From Viola odorata (taxonomy: Eukaryota; Streptophyta; Magnoliopsida; Malpighiales; Violaceae), in the NCBI GenBank assembly GCA_963691705.1, contig OY829538.1, forward strand, positions 51,797,151-51,861,150: a DNA stretch of 64,000 nucleotides, written 5' to 3'. The position numbers and the translations under genes are program-made. Numbering within the stretch: the stretch's first letter is position 1; each line of letters starts with the position of its first letter. The notes beneath the pieces were generated by a model. The model was not told the origin of the DNA, did not search any database, and saw only the letters and a program-made list of their open reading frames with translations. Shown piece after piece: positions 50,093 to 60,067 of this stretch.

Positions 50093-51353
50093 TGATAAAC
50101 GTGGCCTAGAGGGGGGGGGTGAATAGGCAATAATAGACAATAAAAAATCTAACACAAATTGTAAATAATTTGAGTGCGGAAATAGAATGTAAAAACACAA
50201 GTATGTATAGTGGTTCCAATTCCTCAATGAATTGTACTCCACTACCTAAGAGTCCTCCTCTTAGGATTTTGAACAACGAACACTTCGTTATTTACCTTGA
50301 GTTTTTACGGGTTCAACTCAAACCTTACACCTTGGTTTTTGCGGGCTCAACCAATAAACCTTTCACTTGGTTTTCACGGGATCACCAACAACCTTACACT
50401 TGGTTTTTGCGGGCTCAACCAACAAACCTTACAATGTGATTTTTCCGGGCTCAATCACAACCTATCACAATCAAGATTACTTGACAAGAGAATGTTAAAT
50501 AGCAACACAATTGGTGTACAAATAAACTATGTATGATTCAATAAATAACACCAATAAATGAACAAGAATACCTCAAAAGAAAGCTTAAACCTTACTTGAA
50601 ATATGGACACAAGATTGAGTAAATTTGGATGTGAGAAGCTTGTGTTATGAAAGAATCAAGTTGAAGGTTTTGCAAAAACTCAGATTTTTGGTCTTTTGAA
50701 AAGTATGAGAGCTTTCTAAAATCTTTCTTGTGTTCTAAATGTTCTTGTTTTTATCTAACTCATCTAGGATGAGTATATATAGGTTTTAGATCAGTTATGA
50801 TCCAGACAAGAAAGTATGGAGCCAAAAATCCCGTTATAGTGGACAAAATAGCTGTTGGGAAAAACTAGCCGTTGGGCAAAACGCTATGGCGTTTTGAATA
50901 ACGCTATAGCGTTTTGCTACTGAAGTTATTTCGTAACTTCAGAGGCAAAACGCTATAGCGTTTTGAGAAACGCTATAGCGTTTTGCTCCTGGACGAAATC
51001 CTTCGTTCCAGTAGCAAAACGCTATAGCGTTTTCACAAACGCTATGGCGTTTTCAGCCTGACGAAAATGCAAAAAAAACTTTCCGAAATTCATTTTCGCT
51101 AAAAACCTTTTGACTCAAAAACTCTTGAGGTATTCATGAACATTGATCAAGTGTTAAGTTGAATCATACTTACATGATTAGAGTTCTAATGCACACTTGA
51201 TCTTCTAGCTTGTGATATCTTGATTTGTTGCTTCTTTTCTTATTTGCTTGATCACAAACTACACACACTTTAACTTCAAATTGCATTAGTAATACTAATT
51301 AGTTTGTGTGTCTAAAATCATCAAAACAAGAGTAAGTTGTCCTTGGGCTAACA
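50093..51353 (-). repeat. Copia LTR, left (3' LTR by element strand), 1,261 bp
   Basis: On the plus strand it starts TGATAAACGTGG and ends GGGCTAACA, so on its own strand it starts TGTTAGCCC and ends TTTATCA. It directly follows the polypurine tract AAAAAGGGGGAGAT of the internal region. GGGTC precedes it at 50088. The plus-strand ORFs at 50170-50536 are repeats of Pro/Phe-rich words and are not genes. Confidence 0.9.
50876..51055. repeat. Palindrome array in the left LTR (six units)
   Basis: Six units of the 14-bp palindrome AACGCTATAGCGTT or a variant with GG for AG, mostly extended to AAAACGCTATAGCGTTTT. The spacers are themselves dyads: GAAGTTATTTCGTAACTTC (7-bp arms) and CTGGACGAA/TTCGTTCCAG. 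The right LTR has only four units (59174-59282). Confidence 0.92.
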
Positions 51354-51640
51354 ATCTCCCCCTTTTTGATGATGACAACCACAAGCTAATTATATAAACA
51401 TAATTGAACTAGCAATTGAAGTTGAAGTCAAAATGGAGAAAACTTACATCTCCTATCTTTGCCAAAGGAATGCTCCCCCTACATAAAATATTAGTTGCAC
51501 ATAGAGCATAGCAAAGATAAAAAGTTTTGCTCCCCCTAAATCTTACCATTCTCCCCTTTGATGTAAGCTTCATTACCAATAGATAAATATCTTCCCCTTA
51601 ACTCACTCTCCCCCTTATTCTCCCCCTTTGTCATTAACAA
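51354..51640 (-). promoter_or_regulatory. Multiple polypurine tracts before the 3' LTR
   Basis: On the element strand the tract AAAAAGGGGGAGAT touches the LTR. Further G-rich tracts such as TAGGGGGAGC (about 51475 and 51533), AAAGGGGAGAA (51550) and AAAGGGGGAGAATAAGGGGG (about 51608-51630) lie in the preceding 280 bases. Repeated polypurine tracts are a feature I associate with Sireviruses. The tract at the LTR edge should prime plus-strand DNA synthesis. Confidence 0.8.
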
Positions 51641-51746
51641 AAAGGGTAAAAAAATAGGAGGTCCAAAAGATCAAATAAGGAGTAAAGAAAGGAGCAAGCA
51701 AAGATTAAAATCCAAACATACCAAATGAATGCAAATAGCAAAAGAC

Positions 51747-54700
51747 TTACTCAAATGGGTTGCAAATACCAATTTCATGCCTTAGTTCCACAAACCGTTC
51801 TTTGGCAAGAGCTTTGGTAAAAATGTCTGCAAGTTGTTTGTTAGTACCAACAAATTCAAGCACAATGTCTCCTTTTGCCAAATGATCACGAATAAAATGA
51901 TGTTTTATATCAATATGCTTGGTTCGTGAGTGGCAAATAGGATTCTTGGTCAATTGGATAGCACTTAGATTATCACAGAAAAACAGGAATTTTACAAAAC
52001 TTAAGATCAAAATCTTCTAAGGTTTGTTTCATCCATAAAATTTGAGATACACAAGATCCGGCAGCAATATATTCAGCTTCCGTAGTAGAAATAGCTACCG
52101 AATTTTATTTCTTACTTGACCAAGAAACCATGCATTGTCCTAAAAATTGACATGAACCACTAGTGCTTTTCCTATCCGTTTTAGAACCGGCAAAATCTGA
52201 ATCGGTATAGCCAATTAAATCAATGCTAGACCCTTTAGGGTACCAAAGACCTAATTTAGAAGTACCTTTCAAATATTTGAAAATTCTTTTCAAAGCAAGC
52301 AAGTGAGATTCTTTAGGACAAGATTGAAAACGAGCAAATAGACAAACACTAAACATTATATCCGGTCTACTTGCCGTTAAATAAAGAAGACTTCCAATCA
52401 TACCTCGATATAGAGTAATATCTACATCTTTACCATCTTCATCTTTGTCGAGGTTGACGGTTGGACTAAGGGGAATAGGACTCTCCTTGACATCTTTGTA
52501 TCCATATTTGATTAGGAGATCCTTGATGTATTTTGCTTGATTGAGAAATATTCCTTCCTTAGATTGCCGAATTTGAAGTCCGAGGAAAAATGTCAATTCT
52601 CCCATCATACTCATTTCGAACTCACTATGCATACATTTCTCAAATTCCTTGCACAAAGAATCGTTAGTAGCACCAAATATGATATCATCAACATAAATTT
52701 GCACAATTAACATATGATTACCATCATGTTTAGTAAAGAGTGTAGAATCAATTTTTCCCATTTTAAAACCATTGTTCAATAAAAATTGACTCAAACGATC
52801 ATACCAAGCTCTAGGAGCTTACTTAAGACCATATAAAGCCTTTTCCAATTTAAAAACATGGTTAGGAAATTTAGGATCTTCAAAACCGGGAGGTTGTTTG
52901 ACATACACTTCTTCCATGATATAACCATTCAAAAATGCACTTTTAACATCCATTTGAAATAAGCTAATATTTTTAAAACATGCAAATGCTAACAACATGC
53001 GAATGGATTCAAGTCTAGCAACGGGGGCAAATGTTTCATCAAAATCAATACCTTCTTGTTGGTTGTACCCTTGGGTTACCAATCTAGCTTTATTCCTAAT
53101 AACATTTCCCGATTCATCAAGTTTGTTTCGAAAAACCCACTTGGTGCCAATGATAGTATGGTTGCTAGGCCTAGGAATTAATTTCCACACACAATTTCGC
53201 TCAAATTGATTTAGTTCCTCTTGCATGGCAATCATCCAATATTCATCATGTGAGGCATCATCAAATTTCTTAGGTTCAAATTGAGAAACAAATGCATGAT
53301 GATCATTCAAATTTCTAAAAGAAGAGCGAGTGGCAATACCTTTGCTTCGGATATTACCTATGATTTGCTCTTGTGGATGAGCTTCCATGATTTTCCAAGA
53401 TTTGGAATGGGAGGGGCCTTGACCATTTTGATTCACGTTAACATTTGTATCCTCAAGCACCTCTTCTTCCGGCTCTTTCTCCTCTTGAATTTCTAGAGTA
53501 TCTAGTGAAGGAGGATTGGCTTGAGAGCTTCCAAAAACTTCTTCTACATCACTATTTATCTCTTTCACACTTTCAAAAGGATTAGATTCATCAAAAGCAA
53601 TATGCATGGATTCTTCTACAACTAGAGTTCTCTTATTATAAACTCTATATGCTTTGCTAGTAGTAGAATAACCAAGAAAAATGCCTTCATCCGACTTTGC
53701 ATCAAATTTGCCCAAATTATCTTTGATGTTAAGAATAAAACCTTTACATCCAAAGACTCTAAAGTATGCAATGGTGGGTTTCTTATCATGCCATAATTCG
53801 AAAGGAGTTTTATTAAGCAATGGTCGAATTAGAACACGATTTAAAACATGACATGCGGTTGCAACGGCTTCGGCCCAAAAACGTTTTGGTGTATTATGCT
53901 CATTTAAAAGAGTTCTAGCCGTTTCTTGCAATGTTCTATTTTTCCTCTCAACTACCCCATTTTGTTGAGGAGTGCGAGGACATGAAAAATTATGAAAAAT
54001 ACCATTTTCATTGCAAAAATCTTGAAACATGCCATTTTCAAATTCACCACCATGATCACTTTTAATTCTCAAAATTTTGGAACCTTGTTCATTTTGAATA
54101 CGTTTGCAAAGTTGTTTGAATCTTTCACATGCATCATTCTTATGAGCCAAGAAGATAACCCAAGTAAATCTAGAAAAATCATCCACAATGACAAAAACAT
54201 AACTCTTACCTCCAACACTTACCGTCCTCATAGGGCCAAATAAGTCAAGATGTAGGAGTTGCAATGGCCTTGAAGTTGAAACGGATTTGATAGGTTTGAA
54301 GGAGCTCTTAATTTGCTTCCCATATTGACATGCATTGCACAACCCTTCCTTCTCAAACTTCAACTTAGGTAAGCCTCTCACAAGCTCTTTCCTAGAAAGC
54401 TTTGCAATGTTTTCCATACCTACATGCACAAGTCTTCTATGCCAAATAGATGAATTATCAACGAAAGCACTTAAGCATGTATGATCATTGTTAGGAATAT
54501 CATTTAAATCAATCATATAAATATTTCCAACTCGATTACCCATGAAAATTAAATCACGTGTGAAAACATTTCTTACTTCACAATGAGTAGAGGTAAAAAT
54601 GACAATTAAATCTTTATCACACAATTGACTAATGCTCAATAAATTAAATTTTAAGCCATGCACAAATAAAACATGTTCAATAGAAGGAGAATGACCAACT

Positions 54701-54858
54701 TTACCGATGCCCGAAACTTTACGTTTAAGGTTATCTCCAAATCGTACATTTCCTCTATCTTCTTCCTTCAAATGGGTGAATTTCTTCTTATCACCCGTCA
54801 TGTGCCTCGAACACCCGCTATCCAAGTACCATTTATTTGCATGGGGTTTTCGGCACAT
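51747..54858 (-). pseudogene. Copia pol (protease, integrase, RT, RNase H), disabled
   Basis: In order: protease with Asp-Ser-Gly (WYLDSGCSRHMTGD, about 54830), GAG-pre-integrase (HRRLVHVGMENI), integrase with Asp/Asp/Glu blocks (LHLDLFGP, VERKNRTLQETARTLL), reverse transcriptase (FQMDVKSAFLNG; IYVDDIIFGAT at about 52695) and RNase H ([32 protein letters not shown]). Order integrase-RT is that of Ty1/copia. Three breaks: TAA replaces glutamine CAA before Ala-Pro-Arg-Ala-Trp-Tyr (about 52820), TAA replaces glutamine again after Trp-Ser-Ser-Lys-Lys (about 52103), and a one-base insertion shifts frame near 51982. Catalytic residues are otherwise present, so the decay is recent. Confidence 0.92.
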
Positions 54859-54870
54859 CTACAAAACAAA

Positions 54871-56465
54871 CTAGTTAGTTCTAGGAACCCAAACTTGTTT
54901 GGGTCCTTTCTTAGCAAATGCACTTCTTTGTGCCCACATTTGTTTTGCATAAACATCATCTCTACGAATATAGCAAAAGTAAGACACATGACCATTTCTC
55001 TTGCAATAGCTACATTTGTATAAAGGTCTATCATGTGAGTGATTAGATGGGCTAGCATTGTTATATTTTCTAACCTTAACAAAAGTAGTTTTAGCCTTGC
55101 TTATGCTAGTAGAATTATTAAAACCAATACCACTCCTATCACTTCTAAACTTTTGATCCTTTAAACAATCTTGTTGAGTTTTAGCACTTTGCATGAATTT
55201 AGCTAAAGTAGCTTCAAGAACATTAATCTTTTCATTCAAAATAGCTATTTCTTTACTAGAATTTGCACACATTTCACACATAGCATTTTCATTTTTGAGT
55301 TTATTGCATGCATCTTCAAGTAATTTGTTTTCACTAGTTAACCCTTTGTTTAGCTCTTCTAGCTCACTAATGTCATTTTTGAGGTTATCTAGTTCCTTAA
55401 CAATTTTAGCATTTTTTCTACACATATCTTGAAATTGTGTACCAAGATCATTAAAAGCATTTTGAAATTCATCAAAAGAATAATCATTATCACTAACCGA
55501 ATCATTGTCGCTATCTTCTTTAGCCATAAGGGAGAATTCGGTTTCTTCATCGGAAGAGTCACATTCATTTGCAAGGAAGCATATGTTGGATATCTCTTCT
55601 TCTTCTTCCGATTGGGATTGTGAGCTTTCTTCTTCACTCTCATCATCATCCCAAGTTGTAGCTTTTAGAGCCCTCTTTGGATATCTACGGGAATTTTTCC
55701 CATCCTTAGAACCTCTTTTCTCAAACTTCTTCTTCTTATCAAGGTTGGGACATTCACTCTTGACATGCCCTGGTTTTTCACATCCAAAACAAACAACACT
55801 ATCATTTTTAAACTTGGATTTAGAAGTGTTAGAATGCTCACCTTGATACCTTTGCTTTTTCTCATTGTTGTGCCAAAATTTCCTGAAATTTCTAGCAAAA
55901 ACGGCCAAAGACTCAATGTTTTCTTCATTCCCTTGATCCTTGCTAACAAATGCTACATTGTTGCTCTTGGCTTTTTGTACTTCCGGTTCACCCATTTTGA
56001 GTTTGTGCTCAAATGCCGTAAGAGAGCCAACAAGTTGAGAATAGGTAGGTTTCTTTTCTAGCTCATCAAAAATAGAAGTCTTGGCATTCCAAGAGTTAGG
56101 TAAAATACTAAGAAGTTTTCTTACCATCTCCTCATCACTAGGAGTCCAACCAAGAGTTCCCATAGTATTGCAAATATTTTGAATTCTAGTGCTTAAATCA
56201 TAAATAGTCTCACCACTCTTCATATCTAGCAATTCATACTCACGCTTGAGTGCGTTGAGTCTAATGTTTCTCACTTGAGGAGTACCTTCATGGGCTGTCT
56301 CCAAAGTATCCCAAACATCCTTGGACAATTTACAAGCACTAACACGGTTAAATTCATTTTGAGAAATTGAGCAAAATAGAGCATACCTTGCCTTGTCTTC
56401 GCTTTGTTTTCTTAAAACCGATCCAGCTGGCCACCTATCAAAAGGAAGAGGTTTTGTTGATCCAT
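54871..56465 (-). pseudogene. Copia gag, N-terminus missing
   Basis: The frame is open from the break at 56465 to TAG at 54871. It holds the UBN2-type gag core (VWDTLETAHEGT, REYELLDMKSGETIYDLSTR), a CCHC knuckle CFGCEKPGHVKSEC (about 55790), an acidic Ser/Asp/Glu-rich part, a coiled coil of over 100 residues, and a second CCHC knuckle CSYCKRNGHVSYFC (about 55000). An extended gag with coiled coil is typical of Sireviruses. It lies in the same frame as pol, separated by TAG-Phe-Val-Leu-TAG. The first part (perhaps 70-100 residues) is replaced by the copied flank. Confidence 0.88.
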
Positions 56466-58390
56466 CCCAGAAAATCCTCAGAATAAGGGAATGCAGTCTA
56501 ATTTTGGATCGTAAGTTTACCAGTTTATTTTGTGTGTATTTTCTTGTTCGTTTGTAATAATCTATATATGTGTTGATTTACTGAGTGATAAATAATATCG
56601 TATGTTACTCTTAAAAATATTATATTATTTATTGTATTAAAAAAGTATAGATTTTTTGAAATCTAAAAAGAAATTATGAAATTTAATTAATTTATATTAA
56701 AAAATATTATTTATTATTTATTATATAATAAAAAATAATTATTATAGTAATTATAAATTTAATAAGAAAAAGAAATGAAAAATATGGTGGGGTATATGAT
56801 TAAATGATGTGGAAGGGAGAGAAAGTGAATAACAACCTGAAAAATAGCCTGCTGTGAAGTTAAAAGAAAAGTGAGTGTTATTTGATGATTTGGTTGGGTG
56901 TTAAGCTGATGTGGCAGGAGAGAAGTGTTAAATTTAACACCCACGGTTGCGGATGGTCTAAGAATATATGAGCTGTTCCAAGAAGTTGGTTAAGTTAAAT
57001 ATTCATATTTTGGTTAATAAAGGCTGCTTACTTTTGCAATTATATATTTATAATTATTTTGTGTTTATAAGATTTAATGTCACCTGATAATTGCGTCTTT
57101 TGCATTTGCTGATTTGTGTTAATATATTTTCAATTCCTTTAAAAAAGACATAAGTTAATTGTTTAAATCATTTAACTTTGTAAATTTATTTGGTTTTCAA
57201 AAAATTCAGCATCCAATCTCCTTTTTTTAAAGAGGTAATAGCATAAAGACCCCCTGTACTATTTTTTAAAACAGAAACCTCCCCTGTACTTCAAAAAGTC
57301 AAATTGACCTCCCCTGTACTATCGGTCAGAAGCATTTGCTTGGTCTCCGTCAGTCAAACTAACAGACCGTTAGTGTTGACCGTTGACTTTGAATAAAATA
57401 TTCAGAAAAATTGTAAAAAATCCAAACAAATGTAAAACAATTATAAAAAATTGTAAAAAATCCCAAAAAAATGTAAAAATTCTATAAAAAAATTTTAAAA
57501 ATTCCCAAAGAAATTTAAAATTTTAAAAAAAATTAATAAATCCAAAAAAATTCAAAAAAAATGTAAAAATTCCAATTTTACATTTTTTCTGAATTTTTAG
57601 ATTAATTAACTTTTTTCGATTTTTTTTTAAATTTTACATTTTTTTTCTGGATTTTTAGGTTACATAATTTTTTTTATAGAATTTATACATTTTTTTGGGA
57701 TTTTTTACAATTTTTAATAAATTTTTTACATTTTTTTTGGATTTTTTACATTTTTTTTGAATTTTTTATAATTTTTCTGAATATTTTAATCAAAGTCAAC
57801 GGTCAAAAAGTGAAGTCTGTTAGTTTGACTGGTACAGACCAACGGAATGCTTCTGACCGATAGTACAGGGGAGGTCAATTTGACTTTTTGAAGTACAGGG
57901 GAGGTTTCTGTTTTAAAAAATAGTACAGGGGGTCTTTATGCTATTACCTCTTTTTTAAATTGATAATAAATTATGAAGGAAAATGAACCATTTATTTTCT
58001 CAACGTTTATTTTTCTTTCCTTTCTTTTAGTTCCATCCAGAACAAATTAAAAAAAATTACTATTCCATTTCATTCTGTCATCTCATGCATAATTAGTTGA
58101 AATACGTTTATCTTTTAAATAAAAAATTAATATTATTTGAATATAATTGAATTTTACACAAACTCAGGTTCTTGGAATTTGAATTAAAAGTAAATAAATT
58201 ATTTGGCAACAGTTCAAGCTATTTTTCTTTTTTATTTTTATTTTGGTAAAAATTACTAGAAGCCAATGTCGGCGTCACATTCTAAGGAACTACTCCCTCT
58301 GTCCTGGTTTAATGGACGCGAGGGAGGAAGTATCTTAGATTAAGGCAGCTGACAGAGTCAGCTGCACACTTCTATTTTGTCTGTGGGGTC
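56466..58390. repeat. Copy of the left flank inside the copia element
   Basis: Repeats 48189-50092, including the Harbinger-like right half, a MULE-MITE and the mariner left end with its own CTCCCTCTGTCC. It joins gag at 56465/56466 with no filler sequence. It ends in the same GGGGTC that precedes the left LTR. It sits where the copia 5' leader and primer-binding site should be. Confidence 0.9.
57232..57950. mobile_element. MULE-MITE, duplicated copy
   Basis: Copy of 48955-49652 with the same TTTTTTAAA flanks; it came with the large duplication and is not an independent insertion. It is 21 bp longer (extra CAAATGTAAAACAATTATAA-type word near 57427). Confidence 0.9.
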
Positions 58391-59581
58391 TGATAAACGT
58401 GGCCTAGAGGGGGGGGTGAATAGGCAATAATAGACAATAAAAAATCTAACACAAATTGTAAATAATTTGAGTGCGGAAATAGAATGTAAAAACACAAGTA
58501 TGTATAGTGGTTCCAATTCCTCAATGAATTGTACTCCACTACCTAAGAGTCCTCCTCTTAGGATTTTGAACAACGAACACTTCGTTATTTACCTTGAGTT
58601 TTTACGGGTTCAACTCAAACCTTACACCTTGGTTTTTGCGGGCTCAACCAATAAACCTTTCACTTGGTTTTCACGGGATCACCAACAACCTTACACTTGG
58701 TTTTTGCGGGCTCAACCAACAAACCTTACAATGTGATTTTTCCGGGCTCAATCACAACCTATCACAATCAAGATTACTTGACAAGAGAATGTTAAATAGC
58801 AACACAATTGGTGTACAAATAAACTATGTATGATTCAATAAATAACACCAATAAATGAACAAGAATACCTCAAAAGAAAGCTTAAACCTTACTTGAAATA
58901 TGGACACAAGATTGAGTAAATTTGGATGTGAGAAGCTTGTGTTATGAAAGAATCAAGTTGAAGGTTTTGCAAAAACTCAGATTTTTGGTCTTTTGAAAAG
59001 TATGAGAGCTTTCTAAAATCTTTCTTGTGTTCTAAATGTTCTTGTTTTTATCTAACTCATCTAGGATGAGTATATATAGGTTTTAGATCAGTTATGATCC
59101 AGACAAGAAAGTATGGAGCCAAAAATCCCGTTATAGTGGACAAAATAGCTGTTGGGAAAAACTAGCCGTTGGGCAAAACGCTATGGCGTTTTGAATAACG
59201 CTATAGCGTTTTGCTACTGAAGTTATTTCGTAACTTCAGAGGCAAAACGCTATAGCGTTTTCACAAACGCTATGGCGTTTTCAGCCTGACGAAAATGCAA
59301 AAAAAACTTTCCGAAATTCATTTTCGCTAAAAACCTTTTGACTCAAAAACTCTTGAGGTATTCATGAACATTGATCAAGTGTTAAGTTGAATCATACTTA
59401 CATGATTAGAGTTCTAATGCACACTTGATCTTCTAGCTTGTGATATCTTGATTTGTTGCTTCTTTTCTTATTTGCTTGATCACAAACTACACACACTTTA
59501 ACTTCAAATTGCATTAGTAATACTAATTAGTTTGTGTGTCTAAAATCATCAAAACAAGAGTAAGTTGTCCTTGGGCTAACA
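58391..59581 (-). repeat. Copia LTR, right, 1,191 bp
   Basis: Same ends as the left LTR (TGATAAACG...GGGCTAACA on plus), followed by GGGTC at 59582-59586. It is 70 bp shorter: one G fewer near its start and a 69-bp deletion between two GCAAAACGCTATAGCGTTTT words in the palindrome array. Since it is preceded by copied flank rather than by a primer-binding site, it may in origin be a solo LTR. Confidence 0.9.
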
Positions 59582-59586
59582 GGGTC

Positions 59587-60067
59587 CACAGACAAAACAA
59601 TTTTTTTTCCCATGGGCTTGCACTGTGCAGCCACGGCCCATTGACAACATTTGATTTCAACAGCCAAAGGCTTGCTTGGCCGGCCAAATTCTTGTCGCCA
59701 AGGCCTCTAATTAATCCAAATTCTAAACTTTGGATTAATTCCCTCCTTAAACCCTTTTCCTCATTACTGTATAAATTAATCCAAAATTCAAACGTGATTC
59801 TCCTTCCCTCCTTAAACCCTTTTCTAAATTCATGTAATGAATTAATCCTAATTCCAAACATGGATCCTCCTTCCCTCCTTAAACCCTTTTCTAAATTCAT
59901 GTAATGAATTAATCCTAATTCCAAACGTGGATCCTCCTTCCCTCCTTAAACCCTTTTCCAAATTACAGTAATGAATTTTTAATCATAATCAAGCTTGAAC
60001 TCTCCAAACCATGCTTCTGCAGATTTTGCCAATCATAATCTGAAATTATTCTTCACCAGATTTTGCA
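59587..60067 (+). other. Mariner element leader
   Basis: Starts CACAGACAAAAC, the right arm of the target palindrome, and contains the 67-bp tandem repeat. No ORF here is supported; the 133-codon minus-strand frame and 122-codon plus-strand frame both come from the repeat. Confidence 0.6.
59735..59955 (+). repeat. 67-bp tandem repeat, about 3.5 copies
   Basis: Units contain CCCTCCTTAAACCCTTTTC, ATGTAATGAATTAATCC and CAAACGTGGATCCTCC. Starts of the CTCCTTCC word are at 59800, 59867 and 59934; a more diverged unit precedes them. It lies in the 5' leader of the mariner transposase. Confidence 0.9.

Larger units (their letters stand above)
48189..51353. repeat. Left copy of a 3.1-kb direct duplication
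   Basis: From CCCAGAAAATCC at 48189 to the LTR end GGGCTAACA at 51353 the sequence recurs at 56466-59581 with almost no base changes seen by eye. The unit holds the right half of the Harbinger-like element, a MULE-MITE, the mariner left end and one copia LTR. Differences noted: a 21-bp insertion in the right MULE copy, one fewer G in a G-run, and a 69-bp deletion in the right LTR. Confidence 0.9.
50088..59586 (-). mobile_element. Ty1/copia Sirevirus-type retrotransposon, rearranged
   Basis: The order on the minus strand is LTR (59581-58391), a 1.9-kb block copied from the left flank (58390-56466), gag from its middle onward, pol, a set of purine tracts, and LTR (51353-50093). GGGTC flanks the whole (50088-50092, 59582-59586). 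No primer-binding site follows the right LTR, and the 5' leader and gag start are missing. The Sirevirus assignment rests on the long acidic coiled-coil gag with two CCHC knuckles, repeated polypurine tracts and palindrome-rich LTRs. It cannot be autonomous. Confidence 0.85.

Noticed and set aside
50170..50536. Plus-strand frames in the LTR, repeated at 58467-58833
   Set aside because: They fall in both LTR copies with repeated words and have no known domain; the element is on the minus strand.
51747..56465. Plus-strand frames opposite copia gag and pol
   Set aside because: All are antisense to recognised retrotransposon domains.
48189..59581. Reading 3.1-kb direct repeats as the LTRs
   Set aside because: TG...CA ends, the GGGTC duplication and the polypurine tract put the LTR at 50093-51353; the rest of the repeat is flanking DNA.
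59523..59924. 133-codon minus-strand and 122-codon plus-strand frames
   Set aside because: Both are created by the 67-bp tandem repeat.
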